From Paramecium octaurelia (lineage: Eukaryota > Ciliophora > Oligohymenophorea > Peniculida > Parameciidae): a stretch of 64,000 nt of DNA. Shown piece after piece: positions 29,363-41,096 of this stretch (positions within the stretch are counted from its first letter, which is position 1; the number at the start of each line of letters is the position of its first letter). Where the stretch lies: assembly GCA_905182995.1 (NCBI GenBank), contig CAJJDP010000148.1, positions 81,178-145,177 of the forward strand, in the 5' to 3' direction. The notes below the pieces were generated by a model that ran no database searches, had not been told where the DNA came from, and saw only the letters and a list, made by a program, of their open reading frames with translations. The translations under genes and the position numbers were made by a program.

Positions 29363-29882
29363 TCAGCAATTTTAATCTAAACCTGGTTTCTTAATAATAA
29401 TTCAATTAATTATACTAATTTCTAGAAATATTGCAGGCAGGGTGTCAAATTCAATCCGCAATTTTCGTAATATGAAGTGCAGTAGCTCTGACAAATCGGA
29501 ATCGTCAGATTTGTGGTTTAGTCACAAGGAGGGAAATTCCATTTACACAAAAATTGTTTATATGCTTTGTAACAGGTATCGTCTTTGATTAACACGCTAT
29601 CTACCTCCCCATTGATTTCCTAAACTAATCTGTCCCTGATATAGGCCACAAAATCCAATCGAATTTCTTTGTCTCTATTTTCAATTGTATGGTCTGGCCA
29701 CAAATTCTAAAATATATTCACAAATCTACTCTCAGTTCAGGAACGCAAATGTAATCGTCTAGCTCATAATTACAGAATTCTACTCCATCAGATATTTAGA
29801 CTCTTTGTGAACACACCCCTGATTCATAACCATTGATCTGACATCCCAAAGTGAATTTCGAAATTATAAATAAAATAAACAT
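29363..29882 (-). CDS. Small secreted cysteine-rich protein resembling a frizzled-type domain
   Basis: 156 residues with introns 29707-29729 (TAG) and 29390-29415 (AAG). A signal peptide (MFILFIISKFTLGCQ) precedes a single Cys-rich domain whose second half reads CKWNFPPCDQ, then PICQSYCTSYYENCG and CLQYF. The spacing of FPPC, PIC-x2-YC and ENC resembles the end of frizzled-like CRDs, which bind hydrophobic ligands in other eukaryotes; the match is by pattern only. No membrane anchor is visible, so the protein may be released or lumenal. If the AAG intron is retained the frame runs on without TGA into the downstream gene. Confidence in a real gene is good, in the family moderate. Confidence 0.7.
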
Positions 29883-30582
29883 AATTATAGTTATGATGAA
29901 AAATTGGCAAACTATTTTATAAACCTATTTTGGATCCCTCTTCCTATTATATGATTATCTAATATTAGACCATATAAGATTAGTAGGCTATAACTATGCT
30001 CAGTTTTGCGATCTCATTTCAGAATTATTCAATCAAATTTTGATGCTATAAACATATTAATATACAGGAAGAAATTAATATTGATGAGATTACTATAAAT
30101 TGTTAAGAGTTGGAAATTAAATTTATTGTTATCTAATTTATCAATGAATATTAGTAATATAAGTAAATGAAACCTTGAAAAGAGAATTTGATATTAATGG
30201 TTAAATAAAGAATGTCAAGGGAAAGATAAATATACTCAGATTTATCAATACTATTGTTACTGCGCTAAAAATAACTAAATCTGAATATGATTTTTGAGGC
30301 ATCTTTTACATTTCATAAAAGAACTTCAATAATTTGTTTTCTTAGCAGGGGAATAAAAATTAAGCCTAAAGAACTATTTGAGTAATTGAATAAAACATTT
30401 AGACAAATTTGATTAAAAAAGTAGTTAAGACAGATTCTTATATTATTTTAATTAACTATTGTTTATCTGACCTTGAGATGTTGTTGTGATTATAAGTAAT
30501 ATAAGTAAAATCTTTGATTAAATGAAGTAGTTTTGGAGTCTATTTACTTTTGAATTTAACCTTCGCATTATTGAGTTTATAT
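29883..30582. other. Intergenic region between divergent genes
   Basis: About 700 AT-rich bases between the frizzled-like gene and the first transporter. A 57-codon minus-strand frame near 30150-30315 has no support. Otherwise only promoter-type sequence is expected here. Confidence 0.5.
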
Positions 30583-31969
30583 ATGATGAGTCGTCGAGTA
30601 AATAAAAATAAAATGAATTATTTATTAATATTGCTTTATATATATTAAAGTACAATATTATCATTATTTACAATCATAATCCCAATTTTATTGGCGGAGA
30701 AGGGATATACATTTGAATAATAAGGTATGTATTCATTGATCAGCTATCCATTTTATTTTAAGTTTTTATTTGCACCAATAATTGACTTGTATCAATTTTA
30801 ATTCCTGGGCAAAAGAAAGAGGTAATAATTAGAATTAATAGAGCATAGTTATATTTTACCAATAAACTTGGTATTGTCGGTAATTCTGTTGTATCTGTCC
30901 AGAATCGACATTTTAACAAATTACCACATTTTATGGATTTTAGGATTTATTTTGTGTTTGTTTCTGGGAATCCAAGATATCGCAATAGATGGACTTGCAA
31001 CTGACTTATGTAAGTAAGAGGGAGAGAGTGCTGCATTACTTTAGAACATTGGATTTACAATAGGAAATTCGTTTCTTGGGAATTTCTTATTTATTGCCTT
31101 GTATTCTAATCAGGTTTGTTCACTGGAGACCTTCTTCATGTTACTATCAATAGTGGGTTTGATATTGACTATATTCTTGTATATAAATTTGTACGAGAAG
31201 GAGGAGCAAGAAAAGAGAGCAACCACTTTTCAAGACTTGTTGCGTGTGTTTAAATCATTTTTTAAAAATGAAAATATGATCACATATTCATTATTGATTT
31301 TCTTTGAAAGGTAGAGTATTGAATGAATGATTAGAACTGCATTGTCCTCCCTAGATGCAACGTTCCGATTGAAGTTGGTGTAATTCAACATCAACAAAAC
31401 CTACATTTCCTTTATTGACACAATAATATTGCCATTGAAAATAGCAACAGGATTGATCTATCACCAATACTTCTACAAATACGACTTCAAGTATCTCAAT
31501 ACATATAGCAATGTAGATATTATGGGAACATACAATATTTGAGATTGATTTCTACGTTCTTTGCGATTGTCACCCTATTGTTGATTGATAAATTCGAATT
31601 GGAGGGGCCATTTAGTTACATTGCCATATTCTTTTCGAACATGTGTTGGTGGGTTCTGTTCAACATCACATACATCGTTAGAGTATTGAGTTTACATTGA
31701 AATTTAAGGGTAACTTCCAAATGAAAATAACTACGCCTGGAGTGGAAGCCACAACCCTGACAATTCTTAATAGCATCAGCCAATTGGGAGTTAAGTTGGC
31801 ATTCTCAGTAAACTTGATAATGGCCAACTACGTAAATTACTATTGGCTGTTGTGTGCTGGATGGATCATCCATTTACTCTATTGTTTTAGATACTCAGAA
31901 ACCTACAGAAATTTGTACATGTAGCCCATTCAAAAGTGGTATTTAAATAAATAAATAAAATAAATTTGA
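30583..31969 (+). CDS. SLC33/acetyl-CoA transporter-like MFS protein, copy 1
   Basis: 427 residues after removing introns 30822-30848 (27), 31311-31334 (24), 31491-31516 (26) and 31683-31708 (26, AAG). Eleven or twelve hydrophobic helices are visible. The loop motif GIQDIAIDGLATDLC matches the QDIAVDGWA signature of the endoplasmic-reticulum acetyl-CoA transporter AT-1 (SLC33A1). Alignment with the neighbour copy (PIIDLYQF and PIIDLFHF, NYLLILLYIYQS and NYLLLFLYIYQS, RSYILP) fixes all splice sites. It is shorter than human AT-1 (about 550), lacking parts of the large loops. Predicted role is import of acetyl-CoA, or a related CoA compound, across an internal membrane. Two neighbouring ATGs (30583, 30586) are possible starts; the paralogue's Met aligns to residue 11. 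Confidence 0.88.
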
Positions 31970-31977
31970 TTTTATAT

Positions 31978-33278
31978 ATGAACTATCTTTTGTTATTTCT
32001 GTACATTTACTAAAGTTCGATGCTTTCGATATTTACCTAGATTATGCCCATTTTACTGGCTGAGCACGGATTCAATTATGAGTAGTAAGGCCTCTTCTCC
32101 TTGGTAGCCTATCCATTTTTCTTCAAGATCATATTTGCCCCCATCATCGACTTATTTCACTTTAAGTCCTTGGGGAGAAGAAGGAGGTATATTTTCAATT
32201 GCAGTTAGTTACATCCTGCCATGCACAATATTGATGTCCTTCAATTTATTTTGGTAGTCTAGTCTGGACATTCAACAAAACTATGTCCTTTTCTGTCTAA
32301 TAGGCTTATTCAACGCCACCTTCTTGGGGATGCAAGACATCGCTATAGATGGTTTCGCTGCGGACCTATGCAAAAAGACCAACGAGAGTTCTGCTCATAT
32401 TTTGAACGTGGGATACACAATAGGTAGTTCCTTTTTGGCCAATTTCCTTTTTCATTCTCTAAACAAATATCAACTTTGCTCCCTGTCTACCTATTTGAAA
32501 ATGATCTCTGTGTTTGGATTATCGATGGCAGCGTATCTTCTGTTTCATGTCAAGGAGGAGCCAAACTCAGAACAAATTAAAAAACTCACTGGATTCAAAC
32601 AAGTCATCAGAGGAATATTCGGCAATGAAAATTTGATCACTCTTTCTTTGCTCCTATTTTTTGATAGATACGGTGTGGCTCCAATCGAATCCACATTCAG
32701 AATCAAATTGACAGAGTTGAAATTCAACAAGGCCTACGTCTCATTCATGGATACAGCCATCCTCCCATTGAAAATAGCTGTTGGATTTGTGTATCACAAG
32801 TATTTCAGCAAATACAATTTCGAATACTATGGGTATGTTCAAGGATTCAGATTAATATCTTGTATCTTTGCAACCTTGACAATTTTTCTGGTTGACGTGG
32901 TCAAAGTAAACGATACCATAAGTTACATTGCATTGTTCATCGCAAGCACAACATGGTGGATAGTCTTCAATTTGACATTCATAGTTAGAGTAAGAAGTAC
33001 ATGAGTATCGATAGGGCAACTTTTAGATGAGGATAACAACTCAGGGATATGAAGCCACAACCTTGGCTTTGATGAACAGTCTGGGATCCTTGGGGGGTAA
33101 GACTGGGTTCTCATTGTGTATGTTTTTGACAGAATATGTAAATTATTATTGTTTTGCCTGTTTTGCCTTGGTTGCCCAATTGCTATTCACTCTCAAATCC
33201 ATCAAGTGGTACAAAAGGCTGTATAATGTTCCTAAGGAGAAGTATAGTATAATTAAATAGAACTTGAAATCAGAATGA
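31978..33278 (+). CDS. SLC33/acetyl-CoA transporter-like MFS protein, copy 2
   Basis: 417 residues with introns 32187-32208 (22) and 32990-33014 (25), both TAG. It is a tandem duplicate of the preceding gene and starts 8 bases after that gene's TGA. The signature GMQDIAIDGFAADLC and the same helix layout are present. Codon use is visibly richer in C at third positions than copy 1, so the copies are not recent. Both introns here sit at positions also used in copy 1 (before SYILP and before GNFQM); copy 1 has two further introns. Predicted function as for copy 1, with possibly different compartment or substrate. Confidence 0.88.
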
Positions 33279-33366
33279 AGAGTAGAAATAATAGAAAATT
33301 ATTATAATATAATTGTCTTCATAATGGGAAATATAAATATTTTTTAAATTATTTAAATTATCAGGA

Positions 33367-36300
33367 ATGGCTTAAGAACTATACAAATTACTGGTGTTGG
33401 CATACACAAGTACAGACAACGCTTTGCGAAAGGATGCTGAAGAATAGTTGATGAGTGGAGTAATAAAAAATATCTAAAATTTCTCATCGATTGCTTAGAT
33501 TGCAAAGAGTCAGGACAACAGTAAATAATAAAATAAATAGAAAAGTGCAGAGTCAGGCAGCCAGTTTGTTGAATTCAGTGGTTTTGAAGATGTTGTAAAA
33601 CAATTGTATGAAATTCCGCACTTATTAATTTAGTTGAATTGCAATTGGAACATGCACAATTAGTTTTTGATGTGATAATATCGCAATAGACTTCATTGAA
33701 GTGCAAGCAATTATTGTAGAAATCTATGAGTTTGTTGATTAAATAAAATAAAAGTAAAGCACTTCATAATTAAACTGATTAGAGATCAAGCCAGAAATAG
33801 AAAACAAAATGAAGCAATTGGTGAAGAGTGATCAAATTTGGGAAGTGCAATCAGGATTATTCTTCTTCAAGACATTGATTGATTCTTTGGATTTGTCATC
33901 CTATAATCTGGTCTTAAATTAGGGATTAGATTGGATCAAAGACTTCTTCGATCTAATCTACCCACTATTCAAGAGGTGGGATGAACAATCAGCAGACATA
34001 ACTGAAGAGTATATACTTACTATCCGATATTACGCATAGATTGTGTGTGAGTATTGTGAGAAGATATTCAAATAAAAGGCTCATAATAAAGAGTCATTGA
34101 TCCCACTCTAAAATATGATGTTTAAATTAACTTCATTCCAAATAACCTTATTTACCATTTTCAAATACTCCTCTCCAAACAATGTTATCTAAAGTTGCAT
34201 CATTTCTTGCACTAACAATGAACAATTTGACAACAGAATAAATGAAGTGAAAATGTATGGATTTAAAAGTCTCCAAATCTTAATGAATTCCTTATTAAGC
34301 AAAAGTAAAAACGAACAAAGAAACAGTGTCTTTTACAATCAACAAGCCAATTTGAATTAGTTATTGCTCTACTCCATCTTTGCATACACTAGACAAGCCA
34401 AAATCCAAGACATTCTATAGTAATTACTAACCTATAATTAGGAAACAATTTCTGCCGAGTATCCTGAGTAGTATGCTTAGATTACTGGCACATTTTGGTG
34501 GTCAGGCTGAGTTGTACCCCTATTTCCAAGAATCCAAAGGCCTTTTGATTACTGACATCATCTATCCGTTTCTAATTACCACCAAGAGCGAATATCAAAT
34601 AATGAAAGAACAACCAGAGGAATTCGTGAACATTGCAATTGATGTTGTGGATAAACAAGAGTCAGATCTACCCAAAACAGCTGCCACAACTTTGCTTGAA
34701 AGCCTATGTGATCATATAGATGGATCAACATCCTATCTAGCATAAATGGCTATTGTTGTCATATCCTCTGCCATCTTAGAACTCTCCCAATCACAATTAA
34801 CCAAACAATAACAACAAATCATATTAACAGACATCCAACAGATTTCTGATAAAAAACTATTCTAGGAATTTACTCCTGTGGATAGAATAGAAAGTAGTTT
34901 GATGATTTTGACAATTATAAGCTATTTAGTTCAAAAAAGATAGGACATCATATAATTGATGGAGTAGTTATTATCATCGAATCTTGTGTTCTTCACTAAC
35001 ACAACTGAATAGATTATAAAGGTTAGATTTGCCTTGTTTTTTGGTTATTATTGTGACAATTTGTTCAAAGTGGGATCCCAATTTTCCATTATGTTAAACT
35101 ACATATAATTGCTGATTTCTTATGCCAAGCCACAAGAGCCAGTTGTTTTGTATTAGTCAATTGATGCGTTAAAGGATATCTTCGAGGATGATGAGTTGAA
35201 AGATAAGACTGGAAATTTGGTGGTAAATGTGTTCCCATCCTTGATCAATGGATTGACTTTCAGTACTTATGAAAGACATTTTGAGATGATAGGCAATCTA
35301 CTCAAGAAGTTCCCGTCTATCTTCTTTGCAAATGAAAGTTACATTATCAACCTGGTTTAAATATTAGTGCAACGCATAATCCAAGAAGAAACCTTGGTTA
35401 AGAACAATAATGATTCCAACAGATACATTCATTTAAATAGATGTTGGAATGTCATCAGGTAATTACCAACAATCAATGAATTTTCACCTCTCCTTCTCAA
35501 AATCGAATAAGCCATGCAACCCATCTATCAACTGCTTGTCATCTAAGATAGCAGAATGAATTTTTATGAAGACTTGATTTTGTTCATCTCCTCCGTTATC
35601 TAGAAACTATAAACAGTTACTCAATTCCAAAAAGAAATCTTACCTTACTTTTCTCACATCATTACCAAGCAATCTGGAAGATTCTTATACTTATACGAAA
35701 CTCTAAATATGTACATGTATTATGGAAGAACCTATTTCTTATAAGAACAAGCACAACACATCTACTTCAACTTGTGTCTTCAAAGTCTGATGCAAGAGGA
35801 AACTTTCGAAGACGTCGATTTGGCTGAGGGGGCACTTCTGATCTAATTAGGAATTCAAGTTCTACAGAATGATCTCAATTAAACCATATTAGCTCAAGTG
35901 TTCTAGAATGTGCTCTAATTAATGGCGAAAGAGAATGTCACCGGAATCATTCGTTCTAGAATTACAGCCGTTTTCTTGGTGGCTTTCTACTACATTCCCC
36001 AACAATCATGCCAAATATTGGGTGATCTTTTTCAAAATGTGTACCAAAAGGTCTTGATCACTCAATATCATCCAGGATATGACATCAAGTTGTTCATAAT
36101 TACAATCTGCAAATTAATCTAATCGACACCTTAATTGTTGAATACTGAATTGATTTAAGTAATCATTAGGAATTTGGAAAATCAGGAGAACGATGAGAAG
36201 CCAGATAAGGCAGATTTTGAGTAACTTATTAATCTATTATGTAGTGATGATATGATGGATGATGATGAAGAAGAGGAGGAGATCTTGGAAGAGGAAGAAC

Positions 36301-36599
36301 GTCAGTAGGCTAAACAGCAGATTGAATAACTTAAAAGTGATCTGTACAATATTGATGAATTCACACTCTTTAGAAACACCATTTTGAGTTTCAAGACTTC
36401 GTAAGAATTACAATTCTAATATTTTAGGCAACCCATGATTATTGAGATTATTAAACAAAATCTTGATCTTCCAAGTTAATAAAAATTAAACAATTATTTA
36501 AAATTTATGAGAATTGATAATAGTGAGAGTGCAAGAAAAGTAAGAGTTTCTATCTATTTTAAGGTGATGACGACTTCCAGAAGAAGATAAAATAAATGA
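33367..36599 (+). CDS. Importin-beta family karyopherin (importin-7/8/9-like)
   Basis: 1042 residues after removing introns 33521-33545 (AAG), 33606-33633, 33754-33782 and 34459-34480 (TAG). The N-terminus LYKLLVLAYTSTDNALRKDAEEQL followed by QSQAASLLNSVVLKML is the first HEAT-type repeat of a Ran-binding importin-beta N-terminal domain. The rest is all helical repeat, and near residue 920 an acidic run (DDMMDDDEEEEEILEEEE) is followed by a final helical part, as in importin-7, -8 and -9. Length (about 1040) fits that group exactly. Predicted role: RanGTP-controlled transport of ribosomal proteins, histones or other basic cargo through nuclear pores. In the first intron a TAG lies five bases before the AAG; using it leads to TGA, so AAG is preferred. 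Exportin-2 is a less likely alternative. Confidence 0.82.
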
Positions 36600-36670
36600 A
36601 ATAATTATTATATGTAAATAAATAGTTCTTTATTATTTATAAAAGTTATAATCATATGAAATACATTTAA

Positions 36671-38110
36671 ATGGCTGATATCTTCGGAGTCCCTTATAGG
36701 TAATAGATTACTTTAGAAGAAAAAGTTCAGAAGTCTGTTCTTGGTGGAATAAGTTCTTTGATTGTTATCCTGGTTGGATGTGGTTACTTTATCTACGTGA
36801 TGAATGAATGGATTAATTCCAATATTCTGCCTAAATCAACTAGCACTATGAAGGTTGATAATTATTCATAAATAATATTTGATAACGAATAGCTCTTTGA
36901 ATTTTGTTATTGGAAATATGATCCTTCTTAAATCGATCCTTTTAGAATGAAACGTAACATATTAACTCCTGTTGGAATCTATTTCATAGATGGAATCCCA
37001 CAAAAACCCTTTTCATTATTATCAGAAAACTAAAAACAATCAACTTATAATACCACTCTCATGAGCATTAATAATTTATCATTAATACAAAATAGTAATT
37101 TCAACAAAGAATTGAATGCAACTAAGGAACTCATGATTGTGATCACATCCTGCAATTAAACTTTGATGAATGAAGGCTATGAATGTGCATCACAAGAGGA
37201 AATTGAAGATTTCTTTAAGTCATCAGTTAATTATATAAGTTTCTGGTTGAATTTGAAATAATACGATCCTTATACCTAATAATTTGAAGTGGTAAAAAAG
37301 TAATACTACTTATCCTTTGATTATGAGATTGCTCAATAAGGTTAGTTGATACTTACACAAACAAAAGCCACAATTGATACTGGAATTCTCTTTGGAAAAT
37401 TCTATTCCAAAAGCTATGTGTACAATGCCTAACTCGTAACAAGTGCAACATCCAAAAACTTCTGGTAGACCCTATTAGTTTAATAATCCTACTTCAATTT
37501 GTTTGTCCGATTAGATCCAATGTCCTATGATACATAAATCGTGTATCCAAAGTTAGGTGAAATTCTAGCCCAGGTTGGGTCTATCATAAGCATGTTGATG
37601 ATAATTCAATATGGAGTATAACATTATAATGAGCGACTGTTGGATTGCGATTTTATAGACAAGGTTTTGAGGTTTTATTTTCTTGATTACGTTTACTTAA
37701 AGCAATCTAAAAACAAAATAGATAAGGAAACCTGCTAAGAACTCGCCTAATCTGCCCGAAAGAAACTAGTATACACGAACATCATTTACGAGCTATCAAG
37801 AATACAACTATTTTTATTGTACCATTTTGGACGGACTTCGTTGGAATAAACGCATAATCTTGGTCTGTATGCTAGAGGGGATTTCAAGCCGAGTTGTGAC
37901 ATATATGACAAATTCATTACGATTCCGAAAACTGAAACAGACAAGCAACATGTTCAGTTCGATAAAGCAGATTTTAATTTATTATGTAGAGCCAAGTCGA
38001 AGACGATGATTTTAGGAGGGAGTAGTAATAATTAAGGAAGCTCAGCTGCTATGGATAACATATTTTTTTCGGATGTCAAAAGTTCCTCATTGAAATCAAT
38101 TAAAACATGA
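36671..38110 (+). CDS. Two-pass membrane protein with large extracellular loop, ciliate family
   Basis: 479 codons (478 residues) open from ATG 36671 to TGA 38108 without an intron. One transmembrane helix lies near residues 22-45 (SLIVILVGCGYFIYV) and a second near 295-315 (LGEILAQVGSIISMLMII). The 240 residues between them contain possible N-glycosylation sites and paired Cys, and look lumenal or extracellular; the final 160 residues are charged and cytoplasmic. This two-helix plan recalls ion-channel or receptor subunits, but no channel signature is present and I do not recognise a characterised family. The preceding importin gene ends 71 bases upstream and the kelch gene starts 35 bases downstream, all on one strand. 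Confidence 0.75.
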
Positions 38111-38145
38111 TATATTATTATAAAAATTATTATTTGAAATTGAGA

Positions 38146-39630
38146 ATGCATTAACGGGAAAGAAGAAGAATATATTCATTACAAAACAGAGAACCAATAA
38201 ATCTACCAAAATACCGTATAGATGTCTCGATGGATAACTTACAAAAGCGAAAGACTTCAACTAATGAGTTACCATAATTGGTGTAAAACAAATTGTAAAT
38301 GATAAATTACACAAATTCTATGCAATTGCAACTAAAAACCAAATATGAGCAATTGTCAATGAAGATTTTGAAGGAACCCTACAAAGCAACCAATAGCAAA
38401 TAAAGAATTATTACCAATCATTTTATATTGCAATAAAAAGTCCAAGATGTCATGATATCAGATAGCATCAAAAATAAATAGCTTGACACAGATAAAACAA
38501 TAATAAAGGGAATAGTTATGCTTCCATCTCAGAATGATCAATAATACACAATTCCAGTATCAAGGTAGGGCAGTCGAGTGGTGAAGTACGATCATTATGG
38601 ACTGGTGTTTGGAGGACATTCTCATAGAGAAAATATTGAAATACAGGCGATTTCATTACTGAATGGATAATGGAAAAGGAAGCAGGAGTATTACTATTCG
38701 TAGATTGAATAATTGAAATAAAAATAGATTGCAAATCCTAATTTGAGATTGGGTTGTTATTTTAGTTTAAACATTGATGAAAATAAGACAATATATGCAT
38801 TTGGAGGAGAGAAGAATACAAGTAATAGGAAAACTACGAATGTAATCACCAAAATATGCCTAGAAGAAGATCGATTAGAATGGTAATAATTTCAAACTTC
38901 GATCGGGTGTCGTAGAAATCATAGTGGGAATTATACTCACAATCATCTCCTTGTTATTGGAGGCATAGATTGTAGTGATTTTATCACAAAATATTATAAT
39001 GATTTCTAATTGATCAATTTGTCTAAAATGCAATGTAGTCAATTTCACCCGAAGTTTTATAAAAAGTAAGTTCTCTAAAACGATCATCCCTTTAAATTGG
39101 GTATAGCCTATCATAGTGCAACCCTAGTGGGTAACCCCTACTTGAGACTGACTTATGATTTCTCTTAGATTGCTAAAAAGGAAGAGTAGGTTGATCAATT
39201 GTTCACAAAAGAAGGCATATACATTTTTGGAGGTAAGGATAGCGAAGACAATCTCTATAATGAGTTGTATTAGATGGTTATTGATACATACCCAATAGTA
39301 GTATAGATTGTGGAGACTCTGGGTTAGAAGCCTCCGAGTAGAAGATCTCATAGTATGAATTATGACGAGAAGATAAGTGCATTGTTATTATTTGGTGGGA
39401 CAAACGAGGTGCAATGTTTTGGAGATTTGCATTTATTGCTTCTCAAGAATTACACTTGGTAGAAAGTGCTATTGCAGGGGTACTTGGAGTATCCATTCAG
39501 ATATGAGCATTGTAGTGTTTTTAATGAGGATAAGTTGATTATTTTTGGAGGTTTAAACTAGGATGGATTCTTAATGTATAATCCAATTACAATATAAGTT
39601 AAGTTTAAATTAATTCATAAGCTTAATTGA
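38146..39630 (+). CDS. Kelch-like repeat (beta-propeller) protein
   Basis: 494 residues, no intron, no in-frame TGA. From about residue 150 there are repeated blades with the kelch double-Gly pattern after hydrophobic strands: GLVFGGHSH, TIYAFGGEKN, LLVIGGIDCS, GIYIFGGKDS, ALLLFGGTNE, LIIFGGLNQD. These predict a six- or seven-bladed propeller used for protein binding. The first 140 residues are polar, Lys/Gln-rich and probably helical. No BTB, F-box or catalytic domain is seen, so the partner or process is unknown. The start ATG at 38146 is the first in frame after the upstream gene. Confidence 0.82.
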
Positions 39631-39679
39631 ATCTATTTAATATATTTTTATTTTTTAGTAAATATACTATTTTAAATTT

Positions 39680-41041
39680 ATGTAAATAAAGAAAGTCAGT
39701 TGTTTTGGAGCAGGCTATGTGGGAGGACCAACGATGGCTGTGATGGCCTCCAAATGCCCAGAACAGACATTCATTGTTTATGATATAAATGAATAGTAAA
39801 TTCAAAGATGGAATAGCAAATAATATCCAGTTTATGAGGAAGGTTTGGATGAATATGTTAGTAAAACGATAAACAAAAATTTGATATTCACTAGTGACAT
39901 TGATCTTGCTTTGAAGGATTGTGATATCGTATTTCTGGCTGTCAATACTCCAAGTAAAAGTTATGGGTTGGGAGCTGAATCTTAATTAGATATATCCTAC
40001 ATAGATAGTTGCCTTCAAAGCATAAAGAAATACCCTTTGACTAAAAAACTGATATTGGTTGAGAAGTCAACAGTTCCCATAAAAACCTGCGATTATATCA
40101 ATGCAGTTTTAAAGAATTAAAATATTTGTGTTTTGTCTAATCCTGAATTTTTGGCTGAGGGCACTGCAATCCAAGATCTTCTTTCTCCAGACAGAGTGAT
40201 TATTGGTGGACCTTTGGAATCGAGTAAATAGCTTGCTTCATTGTATGAAGAATGGGTACATAAGGACAAAATCATTTTCACAAACATTTATTCAGCCGAA
40301 TTGAGTAAAATTGTAGCTAATTCCTTCCTTGCTCAAAGAGTGTCTTCAATCAACAGTATATCCATAATTTGTGATAAAATTGGAGCAGATGTCAATGAAA
40401 GTATGATAAATAGACACTATATATTTACTAGTTTCACGAAGCGTTGGAAGTGATAGTAGAATTGGTAATAAGTTTTTGAAGACATCTGTCGGATTTGGTG
40501 GATCTTGTTTAAAGAAGGACTTGCTCTGTCTAATTTACTTGTGTGAATCTCTACAATTGGATGAGGTAGCTCAATACTGGAGGTCGGTTTATTTACTAAA
40601 TGAGTATCAAAAACAAAGATTTATAAACTTAATAATCAGTTCTATGTTTAACTGTTTGAGGAACAAAGTCATAGTGATTTTGGGATTAACATTTAAGGCC
40701 AAGACCAATGATACCAGAGAGAGTGCTGCTTTGTTGATTATTAAAAAGTTACAAGAGGAATAGGCGATACTAAGGATTTATGATCCTCAAGGGAAGATAG
40801 ACAAATTGGAGCAATGTTAGAGTTTGGATGGCATCTTTGAAGGGGCGTCTGCTGTAGTGATACTGACTGAGTGGGAAGAGTAATTTTATGTGAGCATATA
40901 GATAGATTTACAAAAATAGATTATGTTGAGGCTTACAATCAAATGGCGAAGCCTGCGTATTGCTTCGATGGCAGGAACTTGTTGTAAAGTGATTTGATGA
41001 AGTCTATTGGATTTCTATATTACGGATTAGGGAGAGTTTGA
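39680..41041 (+). CDS. ugd: UDP-glucose 6-dehydrogenase
   Basis: 434 residues with introns 40401-40431 (31 bases) and 40880-40905 (26), both TAG. It oxidises UDP-glucose twice with NAD+ to UDP-glucuronate in the cytosol. Evidence: Rossmann start [65 protein letters not shown]; catalytic Cys in [26 protein letters not shown]; and the C-terminal NAD/UDP domain with LTEWEEF and FDGRN. All catalytic landmarks are present, and splicing at both introns restores conserved sequence exactly. It is slightly shorter than animal enzymes (about 490) because the C-terminal tail is missing. UDP-glucuronate would feed glycan synthesis, for instance of surface glycoconjugates. Confidence 0.95.
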
Positions 41042-41096
41042 TATTGAAGAAAATAGAGGTATCAAAAATGATTTAAATATATAAAATTTATCATTA

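Noticed and set aside
28445-29882. A single fused gene covering the frizzled-like and coiled-coil parts
   Set aside because: Two separate genes give exact lengths with ordinary stops and a signal peptide only on the first; fusion is kept as a finding, not as the annotation.
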